From Pseudomonas sp. HN11 (GTDB lineage Bacteria > Pseudomonadota > Gammaproteobacteria > Pseudomonadales > Pseudomonadaceae), in NCBI RefSeq assembly GCF_021390155.1, contig NZ_CP089985.1:2553001-2617000 (forward strand): a stretch of 64,000 nucleotides of DNA. The letters run 5' to 3'. How positions within the stretch are numbered: position 1 is the stretch's first letter; each line of letters opens with the position of its first letter. Under the pieces are notes generated by a model, which did not search any database, was not told where the DNA came from, and worked only from the letters and a program-made list of their open reading frames with translations. The position numbers and the translations under genes are program-made. Below are positions 31,650 through 38,941 of this stretch, one piece after another.

Positions 31650-32591
31650 ATGTTTCGTTTTATCTCCCAACGCCTGGCGATGTCGATTCCGACCTTGCTG
31701 CTGATCTCGCTGATGGTGTTCGCGATCATCCGCCTGGTGCCGGGTGATCCTGCACTGCTGATGCTTGGCGACATGGCCGACGCGCACAGCCTGGAAGTCG
31801 CACGGGCGTCCCTGGGACTGGACCAGCCGTTGCCGGTGCAGTTCGTGATCTGGCTCAAGGCGGTGCTCAGCGGCGACCTTGGGCACTCGATCACTACCAA
31901 TGAGGCGGTGTTGCCGCTGATCCTGGACCGGTTCCAGGTGAGTGCGGGAATTGTCTTGGTGTCGGTGTTGTTGGCGGCGTTGATTGCGGTACCGGCGGGC
32001 TTGCTGTCGGCCTGGAAGCAGGACAGTGCGCTGGACTTCGGCGTGGTGTCGACCGCCACGTTGTTGCTGTCGATCCCCAGTTTCTGGCTCGGTTTGCTGC
32101 TGTTGTATGCGTTCGGCATCAAGCTTGGCTGGTTGCCGGTGGTGGGTTATGTGTCATTCGGCCAATCGCCGTGGCAGGCCCTGAGTTTCATTGTGCTGCC
32201 GATTGTCACCCTGACATTGGTGGAGCTGGGTGCGATCACGCGGATGGCGCGGGCCAGTGCGATTGAAGTGCTGCGCCTGGAGTACATCACCCATGCGCGG
32301 GCCAAAGGCTTGTCGGAGCGTGCGGTGCTGTGGCGCCATGCGCTGCGCAACTCATTTGCACCGACCCTGACCCTGATCGGGCTGATCCTCGGCAACCTGC
32401 TCAGCGGCATCGCCGTGCTGGAAACCGTGTTCACCCTACCGGGTATCGGCCGGCTGATGGTCGACGCCATCTACGCCCGGGACTACCCGGTGCTGCAAGG
32501 CTGCCTGCTGCTGGTGACCTTTGTTTATGTGCTGGTCAACCTGTTGGTCGACCTGCTGTACCCGCTCTTCGACCCCAGGGTTAAGTTATGA
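31650..32591 (+). CDS. Peptide-type ABC transporter permease (DppB-like)
   Basis: A 313-residue permease with six predicted membrane helices. Typical features: MFRFISQRLAMSIPTLLLIS and RLVPGDPALLMLG at the N-terminus, and the ATPase-contact loop EYITHARAKGLSERAVLWRH, RNSFAPTLTL near the end. The start lies 2 bp after the binding-protein stop. It pairs with the DppC-type permease that overlaps its stop (ATGA) to form the membrane channel. Confidence 0.92.
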   Translation: MFRFISQRLAMSIPTLLLISLMVFAIIRLVPGDPALLMLGDMADAHSLEVARASLGLDQPLPVQFVIWLKAVLSGDLGHSITTNEAVLPLILDRFQVSAGIVLVSVLLAALIAVPAGLLSAWKQDSALDFGVVSTATLLLSIPSFWLGLLLLYAFGIKLGWLPVVGYVSFGQSPWQALSFIVLPIVTLTLVELGAITRMARASAIEVLRLEYITHARAKGLSERAVLWRHALRNSFAPTLTLIGLILGNLLSGIAVLETVFTLPGIGRLMVDAIYARDYPVLQGCLLLVTFVYVLVNLLVDLLYPLFDPRVKL

Positions 32592-33466
32592 ATAAGCCAC
32601 TGCCTGTTGCACCCGAGGTGCTGTTGCCCGCACCGGTGCGTGCCCCCAGGGGCTGGCGCGTGCCGCCGTTGAATGCGTTGATCGGTGCGGTTTTGTTGGG
32701 CTTGCTGTTGATCATGGCCGCACTCGGCCTGGTGTGGACGCCCCATGACCCGCTGGCGCTAAACCTGCTGGCGCGCTTGCAGGCACCGACCGCCGCGCAC
32801 TGGCTGGGCACCGATGAATACGGCCGCGATGTCTTGAGTCGCTTGATGATCGGCGCACACACCAGCCTGTGGGTGAGTGTGCTGACGGTGAGCATGGCGA
32901 TTATCGCCGGCACCTTTCTCGGCTTGCTGGCCGGTTTCCTGCGCGGCTGGGTCGACCGTGGCCTGATGATGATCAACGACGCGCTGCTGGCGTTCCCCGG
33001 CATCCTGCTGGCCCTGGGCTTGATGGCGATCATCGGCCCGAGCCTGTACGGCATCGTGTTCGCCCTGAGCCTGGCCTACACGCCGTCGGTGGTGCGCGTG
33101 GTGCGCGGCACGGTGCTGTCGCTGCGGGAAAAAGAGTTTGTCGAAGCTTCGCGGGTGATCGGCAACTCCGAGCTGTACACCATGCTGCGCCACATCGCGC
33201 CGAACTGCGTGGCGCCGGTGTGTGTGCTGGCCACCAGTATGTTCGGCTGGGCAATCCTTGCGGAGAGTTCGTTGAGTTTCCTCGGCCTGGGCGTACCGCC
33301 ACCGGCGGCGACCTGGGGCAACATGCTCGCGGCCAGCCGGCCGTACATCGCCACGGCCAGTTGGCTGGGGCTGTTTCCCGGTGTCTGCATCGCCATGGCG
33401 TTGCTGGCGTTCAACCTGTGTGGCGATGCCTTGCGTGACCGCCTTGATCCACGGATGAGTAAATGA
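32588..33466 (+). CDS. Peptide-type ABC transporter permease (DppC-like)
   Basis: A 292-residue permease. It opens with a proline-rich cytosolic tail then a hydrophobic helix (LNALIGAVLLGLLLIMAALGL). Characteristic DppC motifs are HWLGTDEYGRDVLSRLMIG and the EAA-type loop EKEFVEASRVIGNSELYTMLR, then the loop APNCVAPVCVLATSM. Overlaps the DppB-type gene and the ATPase gene by 4 bp each, so the three are translationally coupled. Together they make the membrane channel. Confidence 0.92.
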   Translation: MNKPLPVAPEVLLPAPVRAPRGWRVPPLNALIGAVLLGLLLIMAALGLVWTPHDPLALNLLARLQAPTAAHWLGTDEYGRDVLSRLMIGAHTSLWVSVLTVSMAIIAGTFLGLLAGFLRGWVDRGLMMINDALLAFPGILLALGLMAIIGPSLYGIVFALSLAYTPSVVRVVRGTVLSLREKEFVEASRVIGNSELYTMLRHIAPNCVAPVCVLATSMFGWAILAESSLSFLGLGVPPPAATWGNMLAASRPYIATASWLGLFPGVCIAMALLAFNLCGDALRDRLDPRMSK

Positions 33467-35106
33467 GCATGACTGACGTACTTTTGGCCGTCGATCACCT
33501 GAAAATCCGCATTGGCGCCCACGGCCCGCTGGCGGTCAACGACCTGAGCTTTACCATCGCTCCCGGCGAAATCGTCGCCTTGGTGGGTGAGTCCGGCAGC
33601 GGCAAGACCATGGCCGCCCGGGCCGCCATCGGCCTGTTGCCGCCACCGCTGGAACACTGCGGCGGCCAGGTGCGTTTCCAGGGGCACGACCTTAACAGCC
33701 TCAAGCCCGAGCAACTGCGCGAGCTGCGTGGGGCCAAGATCGGCATGGTGTTCCAGGAACCGATGGTGTCGCTGAACCCGTCCATGAGCATTGGCGAGCA
33801 AATGGCCGAGGGCCTGCGCTTGCACACCAAGCTGACGGATGCGCAGATCCGCGAACGCAGCCTGGAGATGCTCGGCCATATCGGCATCAAGGATGCCGAG
33901 CGTTGCCTGTCGGCGTTTCCCCACGAGTTCTCCGGCGGCATGCGCCAACGCATCATGCTCGCCTCGGTGATGTTGCTGCGCCCGGCGCTGCTGATCGCCG
34001 ACGAGCCCACCACGGCGCTGGATTGCCTGGCACAGCTGGACGTATTGAAGCTGATGCTCGACCTCACTCGCGAGCAGGGCACGGCGATTCTGTTCATCAG
34101 CCATGACCTATCCCTGGTGGCGCGCTACGCCCACAAGGTGGTGGTGATGCGTGAAGGCCGCGCGGTGGAGCAGGGCACCATCGAGCAGATCCTGCTGGCA
34201 CCCAAGGCCGAGTATACCCGGCAGTTGCTGGAGGCCTTGCCGCGTCGCGGGGTACTGGCGGCCTTGCCCCAGGCCGACGGTCCGCTGCTGAGGGTCAAGG
34301 ACCTATGCATCGAACACCCCGGCCCGCGCAGCCTGTGGGGCCGCACCGCGTTCAAACGCGTGGTGCACTCGGCCAACCTCACCATCGCACCGGGAGAAAC
34401 CCTGGCGCTGGTGGGCGGCAGCGGTTCGGGCAAGACCACCCTGGGGCGCGCGATTGTCGGCTTGAACAAAGCCTGTGCCGGCGCCATCGAGTTTGAAGGC
34501 GTGGACATTCTCAAGTCCGGCAACCGCGAGCATCGCCTGCAATGCCAGATGATTTTCCAAGACCCGTATTCATCCCTCGACCCGCGCATGAAGATTGGCG
34601 AGATCCTCGCTGAGCCGCTGCGCCACATGCCGGGCATGAGTGCCGAGCAGAAGCGTGAACGGGTCACCAAGACTTTGCTGGACATCGGCTTGGCCGAACA
34701 GTTTGTCGACCGCTTCCCGCACCAGCTCTCCGGTGGTCAGCGCCAGCGTGTCGCCATTGGCCGCGCACTGGTGCGTCACCCACGGCTGGTGATCGCCGAC
34801 GAGCCGATCTCGGCGTTGGACATGACCATCCAGAAGCAGATTCTGGAACTGTTCGAACGCCTGCAGGCGCAGTACGGCTTTGCCTGCCTGTTCATCTCCC
34901 ACGACCTGGCGGCGGTGGAGCGCATTGCTCACCGGGTCGCGGTAATGAGCGAGGGCAGGGTGGTGGAAATGGGCGCCCGCGATGAGATCTTCGACCGCCC
35001 GCAACACCCTTACACCCGCAAGTTGCTGGCCGCCGCCAGCCCTTTGGAGAAACTTGAAAATGGTGGCTACCGCATCCGCCAAGGCCCCGTACCGCTAGCG
35101 CTGTAA
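33463..35106 (+). CDS. Fused peptide ABC transporter ATPase (DppD-DppF type)
   Basis: A 547-residue protein with two complete ABC domains in one chain, corresponding to DppD then DppF. First domain: Walker A GESGSGKTMA (near 43), signature in FSGGMRQRIML and Walker B LLIADEPTTALD. Second: GGSGSGKTTL (near 320), signature LSGGQRQRVAIG, Walker B LVIADEPISALD. Fused pairs occur in the YejF/GsiA line. It powers the permease pair. The start overlaps the DppC-type stop. The final residues (about 25) follow the family's peptide-transport C-terminal motif (PYTRKLLAA). Confidence 0.92.
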   Translation: MSMTDVLLAVDHLKIRIGAHGPLAVNDLSFTIAPGEIVALVGESGSGKTMAARAAIGLLPPPLEHCGGQVRFQGHDLNSLKPEQLRELRGAKIGMVFQEPMVSLNPSMSIGEQMAEGLRLHTKLTDAQIRERSLEMLGHIGIKDAERCLSAFPHEFSGGMRQRIMLASVMLLRPALLIADEPTTALDCLAQLDVLKLMLDLTREQGTAILFISHDLSLVARYAHKVVVMREGRAVEQGTIEQILLAPKAEYTRQLLEALPRRGVLAALPQADGPLLRVKDLCIEHPGPRSLWGRTAFKRVVHSANLTIAPGETLALVGGSGSGKTTLGRAIVGLNKACAGAIEFEGVDILKSGNREHRLQCQMIFQDPYSSLDPRMKIGEILAEPLRHMPGMSAEQKRERVTKTLLDIGLAEQFVDRFPHQLSGGQRQRVAIGRALVRHPRLVIADEPISALDMTIQKQILELFERLQAQYGFACLFISHDLAAVERIAHRVAVMSEGRVVEMGARDEIFDRPQHPYTRKLLAAASPLEKLENGGYRIRQGPVPLAL

Positions 35107-35127
35107 CCCAGGACTGACATCACCCGC

Positions 35128-35150
35128 CGCGCAAATCCCGGATTTGCGCG
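35128..35150. terminator. Hairpin between ATPase and porin genes
   Basis: CGCGCAAATC (35128-35137) pairs perfectly with GATTTGCGCG (35141-35150) across a 3-nt loop. No T-run, so it is more likely an RNA-processing or attenuating stem than a full stop, since the porin gene lies only 67 bp further on. Confidence 0.45.
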
Positions 35151-35172
35151 AACGGCGAAGCCATGTCCGAAG

Positions 35173-35180
35173 AACAATAA
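35173..35180 (+). promoter_or_regulatory. Candidate Hfq/Crc site upstream of the porin
   Basis: AACAATAA fits AAnAAnAA and continues AAAA. It lies about 38 nt before the porin ATG, well placed for translational repression by Hfq/Crc. Confidence 0.4.
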
Positions 35181-35217
35181 AAACCCCCAACCATGACACT
35201 GCCAGGAGCTTAAAAAA

Positions 35218-36471
35218 ATGAAAAAATCCCTGACTCAATTCATCATCGGCGTTGGCGTCGTGAGCAGCGGGATAATCCCGTTCGCCGCCCATGCTGACTT
35301 CATCAAGGACAGCAGCGGTACGCTGGAATTGAAGAACTACTACTTCAATCGTGACTACCGCGAAGAAGCCAGCCAGTCGGTGCGTGCCGAATGGGCCCAA
35401 GGCTTTCTGCTGGGGATCAAGTCGGGCTTTACCGACGGCACCGTGGGCTTTGGCCTGGATGCCATGGGCATGCTCGGCTTGAAACTCGACTCCAGCCCGG
35501 ATAAGTCCGGCACCGGCTTGCTACAGCGTGACAGCGACAAGCGCGCTTCCGACAGCTACTCCAAACTCGGGGTGACCGCCAAGGCACGCTTGGCCAAGAG
35601 CGAACTGCGCGTGGGCTATCTCGTGCCGGACCTGCCGACCCTGCAACCCAACACCAGCCGCCTGTTCCCGCAATCTTTCAGCGGTACGCAACTGGTGTCC
35701 AACGACATCAGCAACCTCAAGATCAGCCTCGGCCAGCTGGACCAGGCCAAGGACCGTGACTCCACCAACTACGAAGACATGAAGCTGACCACCATCAGCA
35801 AGGTCTACAAAAGTACGGCCTTGAGCGACCAGTTCCGCTTCGCCGGTGGTGATTATTCGCTGACCCCGAACACCTTGCTCAGCTACCACTATGCCGAGCT
35901 GGACAGCATCTACCACCAGCAATACGGCGGCTTCAAGAACAGCTTCGGCCTGGGGCCGGGCAACCTGAAGACCGACGTGCGCTATTTCAAGGCCGACAAG
36001 GACGGCGCTGGCCTCGCGGGTGATGTCGATAACCGCGCCTTGAGTACACGCCTGACCTACCAGTATGGCGGCCATAGCATCGGCGGCGGTTTCCAGCGGC
36101 AGTTCGGCACCACGCCGTTCACCTATCTGGATGGATCCATCAGCTACCTGTTCACCGAGTACCAGTTCACCAACTTCACCCAGACCAAGGAGCGCGCCTG
36201 GCACGCGCGCTACGACTACAACTTCGCCGACCTGGGCCTGCCGGGCCTGTTGTTCGGGATCAAGTACGCCAAGGGGGATTCGGCTGAAGTGATCGGCTTC
36301 AACGGCGAAGGCCGTGAATGGGAGCGCGACGTGGACATCAGCTACGTGGTGCAGACCGGCCCGTTCAAGGGGGTGTCGATGCGTTGGCGCAACGCCCTGG
36401 CCAAGGGCAACTTCTACAACGACGTCAACGAAAACCGCGTGCTGCTGGGCTATACCCTGGCGCTCTGGTAA
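35218..36471 (+). CDS. OprD-family outer-membrane porin
   Basis: A 417-residue OprD-type porin. Signal peptide ends near FAAHADF. The mature N-terminus shows the typical FIKDSSGTLELKNYYFNRDYR, with QGFLLGIKSGFTDGTVGFGLD and YLVPDLPTLQPNTSRLFPQSF downstream. The end is LLGYTLALW with a terminal aromatic. The barrel would admit a small basic or acidic nutrient across the outer membrane. It follows the peptide ABC operon and lies before the amidohydrolase gene, so it probably forms the entry port for the same compound. OprD paralogues differ in substrate; the family alone does not decide it. Confidence 0.92.
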   Translation: MKKSLTQFIIGVGVVSSGIIPFAAHADFIKDSSGTLELKNYYFNRDYREEASQSVRAEWAQGFLLGIKSGFTDGTVGFGLDAMGMLGLKLDSSPDKSGTGLLQRDSDKRASDSYSKLGVTAKARLAKSELRVGYLVPDLPTLQPNTSRLFPQSFSGTQLVSNDISNLKISLGQLDQAKDRDSTNYEDMKLTTISKVYKSTALSDQFRFAGGDYSLTPNTLLSYHYAELDSIYHQQYGGFKNSFGLGPGNLKTDVRYFKADKDGAGLAGDVDNRALSTRLTYQYGGHSIGGGFQRQFGTTPFTYLDGSISYLFTEYQFTNFTQTKERAWHARYDYNFADLGLPGLLFGIKYAKGDSAEVIGFNGEGREWERDVDISYVVQTGPFKGVSMRWRNALAKGNFYNDVNENRVLLGYTLALW

Positions 36472-36535
36472 CCACGGGCGGGGCGGCCTGGGCTGATCGG
36501 TTTTGCAGATCAAGATAGCCCCGGCCGCCCTTACA
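36472..36535. repeat. Long imperfect GC-rich inverted repeat after the porin gene
   Basis: GGGCGGGGCGGCCTGGGCT after the stop can pair imperfectly with a segment ending AGCCCCGGCCGCCC around 36519-36532. It could terminate or stabilise the porin transcript. No T-run. Confidence 0.4.
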
Positions 36536-36601
36536 GGCGATCACCCGGTCTCGTTAGTATTTTCTCCAGTTCCGTCACTCGAATATCGAGACTTCTGCGT
36601 T

Positions 36602-37720
36602 ATGAAACTTAATCAACACCCTTTGCTGCAAGCGACACAAGGTACCCACAGGCACGTGGCAAGTGAGCATTACGGTGCAATGGGTGCAGGTTGCAAAATC
36701 TATATTCAGGCGGCACTGCATGCCGATGAAACCCCGGCAATGCTGGTGGCCGCGCACCTGCGCCGGCAACTGGCGGCGCTGGAAAACGCCGGCCGCTTGA
36801 ATGCGCAGATCGTGCTGGTCGCCGTGGCCAACCCCGCCGGTCTGGGCCAATACATATTGGGCGCGCCCAGTGGACGTTTCGAGCTGGGCAGCGGGCGCAA
36901 CTACAACCGCGGGTTCCCGGTACCTTACCAAGCCATCGCCGAGAAAATCGAGCACCGGCTCGGCCAGGACATCGACGCCAACCGCGCGCTGATCCGCCAG
37001 GCCTGGGGCGAATGCCTGCGCGCCGCCCAGCCGATGGATGAGTACCAGTCGCTGCAACAGACCCTGATGCTGCTGGCCCACGATGCCGACATCGTGCTGG
37101 ACCTGCATTGCTCACGCGAAGCGGCGATGCACCTCTACACCGGTGAGTCGGTGTGGCCGACCATCGAGCCGCTGGCCCGTTACATCGGTGCCGAAGCGAC
37201 CTTGCTGGCGACCGACTCCCAGGCCAATTCGTTTGATGAAGCGCTGTACCTGTTGTGGGTGAATTTGCGCGAGCGTTTTGGCGCACGTTTTCCGATTCCG
37301 GACAGCAGCATCGCGGTGACGGTCGAGCACCGTGGTCAGCGCGATGTGTCCTATGAACTGGCGGACCATGACGCCACGGCAATCATCGATTACTTGACCC
37401 ACCTGGGCGCCATCGAAGGCACGCCGCGCCCACTGCCGATGCTGCGCAACCCTGCCACGCCGCTGGCGGGCAGTGAGCAGTTCTACGCGCCGAGTGCCGG
37501 GGTACTGGTGCACCGTGCCACCGTTGGGAGCCGGATTGAAGCGGGGCAGGTGTTGTTCGATATCGTCGATCCCCATAGCGGCAAGACCGTGACAGTCAGC
37601 AGCAATACGACCGGTGTGCTGTACATGCGCCGTGATGTGCGGTTTGTGAAACCGGGAGACCCGTTGGGTCGCGTCTCCGGGGCTACACCCATTCGCAGCG
37701 GCAAGCTGCTCAGCGCTTGA
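36602..37720 (+). CDS. Succinylglutamate desuccinylase/aspartoacylase family amidohydrolase
   Basis: A 372-residue zinc amidohydrolase of the AstE/AspA (M14-like) group. Zinc ligands fit H40-A-D-E43 (in AALHADETPAML) and H169 (in VLDLHCSRE). The substrate-binding NYNRGFP motif is present. The C-terminal 90 residues form a beta domain with GVLVHRATVGSRIEAGQ. The family cleaves N-acyl amides of amino acids (succinyl-, acetyl-glutamate or aspartate). The ATG at 36602 gives a normal start; the frame is open to 36503. The aminotransferase gene follows after 27 bp. It likely removes an acyl group from the imported amino acid derivative. Confidence 0.88.
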   Translation: MKLNQHPLLQATQGTHRHVASEHYGAMGAGCKIYIQAALHADETPAMLVAAHLRRQLAALENAGRLNAQIVLVAVANPAGLGQYILGAPSGRFELGSGRNYNRGFPVPYQAIAEKIEHRLGQDIDANRALIRQAWGECLRAAQPMDEYQSLQQTLMLLAHDADIVLDLHCSREAAMHLYTGESVWPTIEPLARYIGAEATLLATDSQANSFDEALYLLWVNLRERFGARFPIPDSSIAVTVEHRGQRDVSYELADHDATAIIDYLTHLGAIEGTPRPLPMLRNPATPLAGSEQFYAPSAGVLVHRATVGSRIEAGQVLFDIVDPHSGKTVTVSSNTTGVLYMRRDVRFVKPGDPLGRVSGATPIRSGKLLSA

Positions 37721-37747
37721 TCAGAAATCTACTAGGCAGGACTCTCC

Positions 37748-38941
37748 ATGCACACCAATCCGGCAATCAACCTCGAAAACCAATTCTGCGCCCACAATTA
37801 TTCGCCACTGCCGGTGGTCATCGTCAAGGGCGAGGGCGTCTGGGCCATTGGCGATGACGGCATGCGCTACCTGGACATGATGTCGGCCTATTCCGCCGTC
37901 AGTCACGGCCATGTACACCCGCGTATCCGCGCCGCCGCCGTGACGCAGATCGACAAAATCAGCGTGGTGTCCCGTGCGTTCTACAGCGAGCCGTTGGGCA
38001 ACTTCCTCAAGGCACTCTGCCGCATCAGTGGTTTCGATTCCGCGCTGCCGATGAACAGTGGCGCCGAAGCCGTGGAGACCGCGATCAAGGCGGCCCGCCG
38101 CTGGGGTTATCGGGTCAAGGGCATCGCCGCGAATCAGGCGAAGATTGTGGTGGCCGACAATAATTTCCACGGGCGTACCTCAACCATCGTCGGCTTTTCC
38201 TCCGAACCTGATTACAAGGCCGACTTCGGCCCGTTCTGCAACGGCTTCACCGAAGCACGCTTTGGCGATATCGAGAGTTTCCGCCAGGCGATCACGGCCG
38301 ACACCTGCGCCGTGCTGATCGAACCGATCCAGGGCGAAGCCGGTATTCGCGTGCCGCCGGCCGGCTTCCTGCGAGCGCTGCGCAAACTCTGCGATGAGAC
38401 CAACACTTTGCTGATCCTCGATGAGATCCAGTCGGGCCTGGGCCGTACCGGCAAGTGGTTCGCCTTCCAGCATGAAGGCATTCGCCCGGATGGGCTGATC
38501 CTCGGTAAAGCGCTGGGCGGCGGGATCATGCCGGTGTCGGCGTTTTTGGCGGATCACTCGATCATGGACCTGTTCGATGCCGGCAGCCACGGCTCGACCT
38601 TCGGCGGCAACCCGTTGGCTGCTGCGATTGGTCTGGAAGCCCTGAACGTGCTGGAGGACGAAGGCCTGATCGACAACAGCGCGCAGCTCGGCCATTACCT
38701 GGTGGAACGCCTCCAGGCGATGAAATCCCCTGCGATCCGCGAGATTCGCGGGCGTGGGTTATGGGTCGGTGTGGAACTGGATCGCGATGCGCGTCCGATC
38801 TGTGAGGCGCTGCTTGCCGAGGGACTGCTGACCAAGGAAACCCACGAAAACGTGCTGCGTATTGCACCGCCATTGTCCATCACCCGCGAGGAACTGGATT
38901 GGGGCCTGGCGCGCATCGAACGGGTATTCGCGCAGTTATGA
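37748..38941 (+). CDS. rocD: Ornithine-type class III aminotransferase (PLP)
   Basis: A 397-residue class III aminotransferase. It matches ornithine-oxo-acid transaminase: MMSAYSAVSHGHVHPRI, LPMNSGAEAVETAIKAARRWGY, NNFHGRTSTIVGFS, VLIEPIQGEAGIRVPP, LLILDEIQSGLGRTG. K254 in LGKALGGGIMPVSA is the PLP lysine. It would turn ornithine and 2-oxoglutarate into glutamate semialdehyde and glutamate. It follows the amidohydrolase with a 27-bp gap and its stop overlaps the aconitase start (ATGA). The context supports deacylation first, then transamination. The symbol is by similarity; acetylornithine or another diamine is a possible alternative substrate. Confidence 0.85.
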   Translation: MHTNPAINLENQFCAHNYSPLPVVIVKGEGVWAIGDDGMRYLDMMSAYSAVSHGHVHPRIRAAAVTQIDKISVVSRAFYSEPLGNFLKALCRISGFDSALPMNSGAEAVETAIKAARRWGYRVKGIAANQAKIVVADNNFHGRTSTIVGFSSEPDYKADFGPFCNGFTEARFGDIESFRQAITADTCAVLIEPIQGEAGIRVPPAGFLRALRKLCDETNTLLILDEIQSGLGRTGKWFAFQHEGIRPDGLILGKALGGGIMPVSAFLADHSIMDLFDAGSHGSTFGGNPLAAAIGLEALNVLEDEGLIDNSAQLGHYLVERLQAMKSPAIREIRGRGLWVGVELDRDARPICEALLAEGLLTKETHENVLRIAPPLSITREELDWGLARIERVFAQL

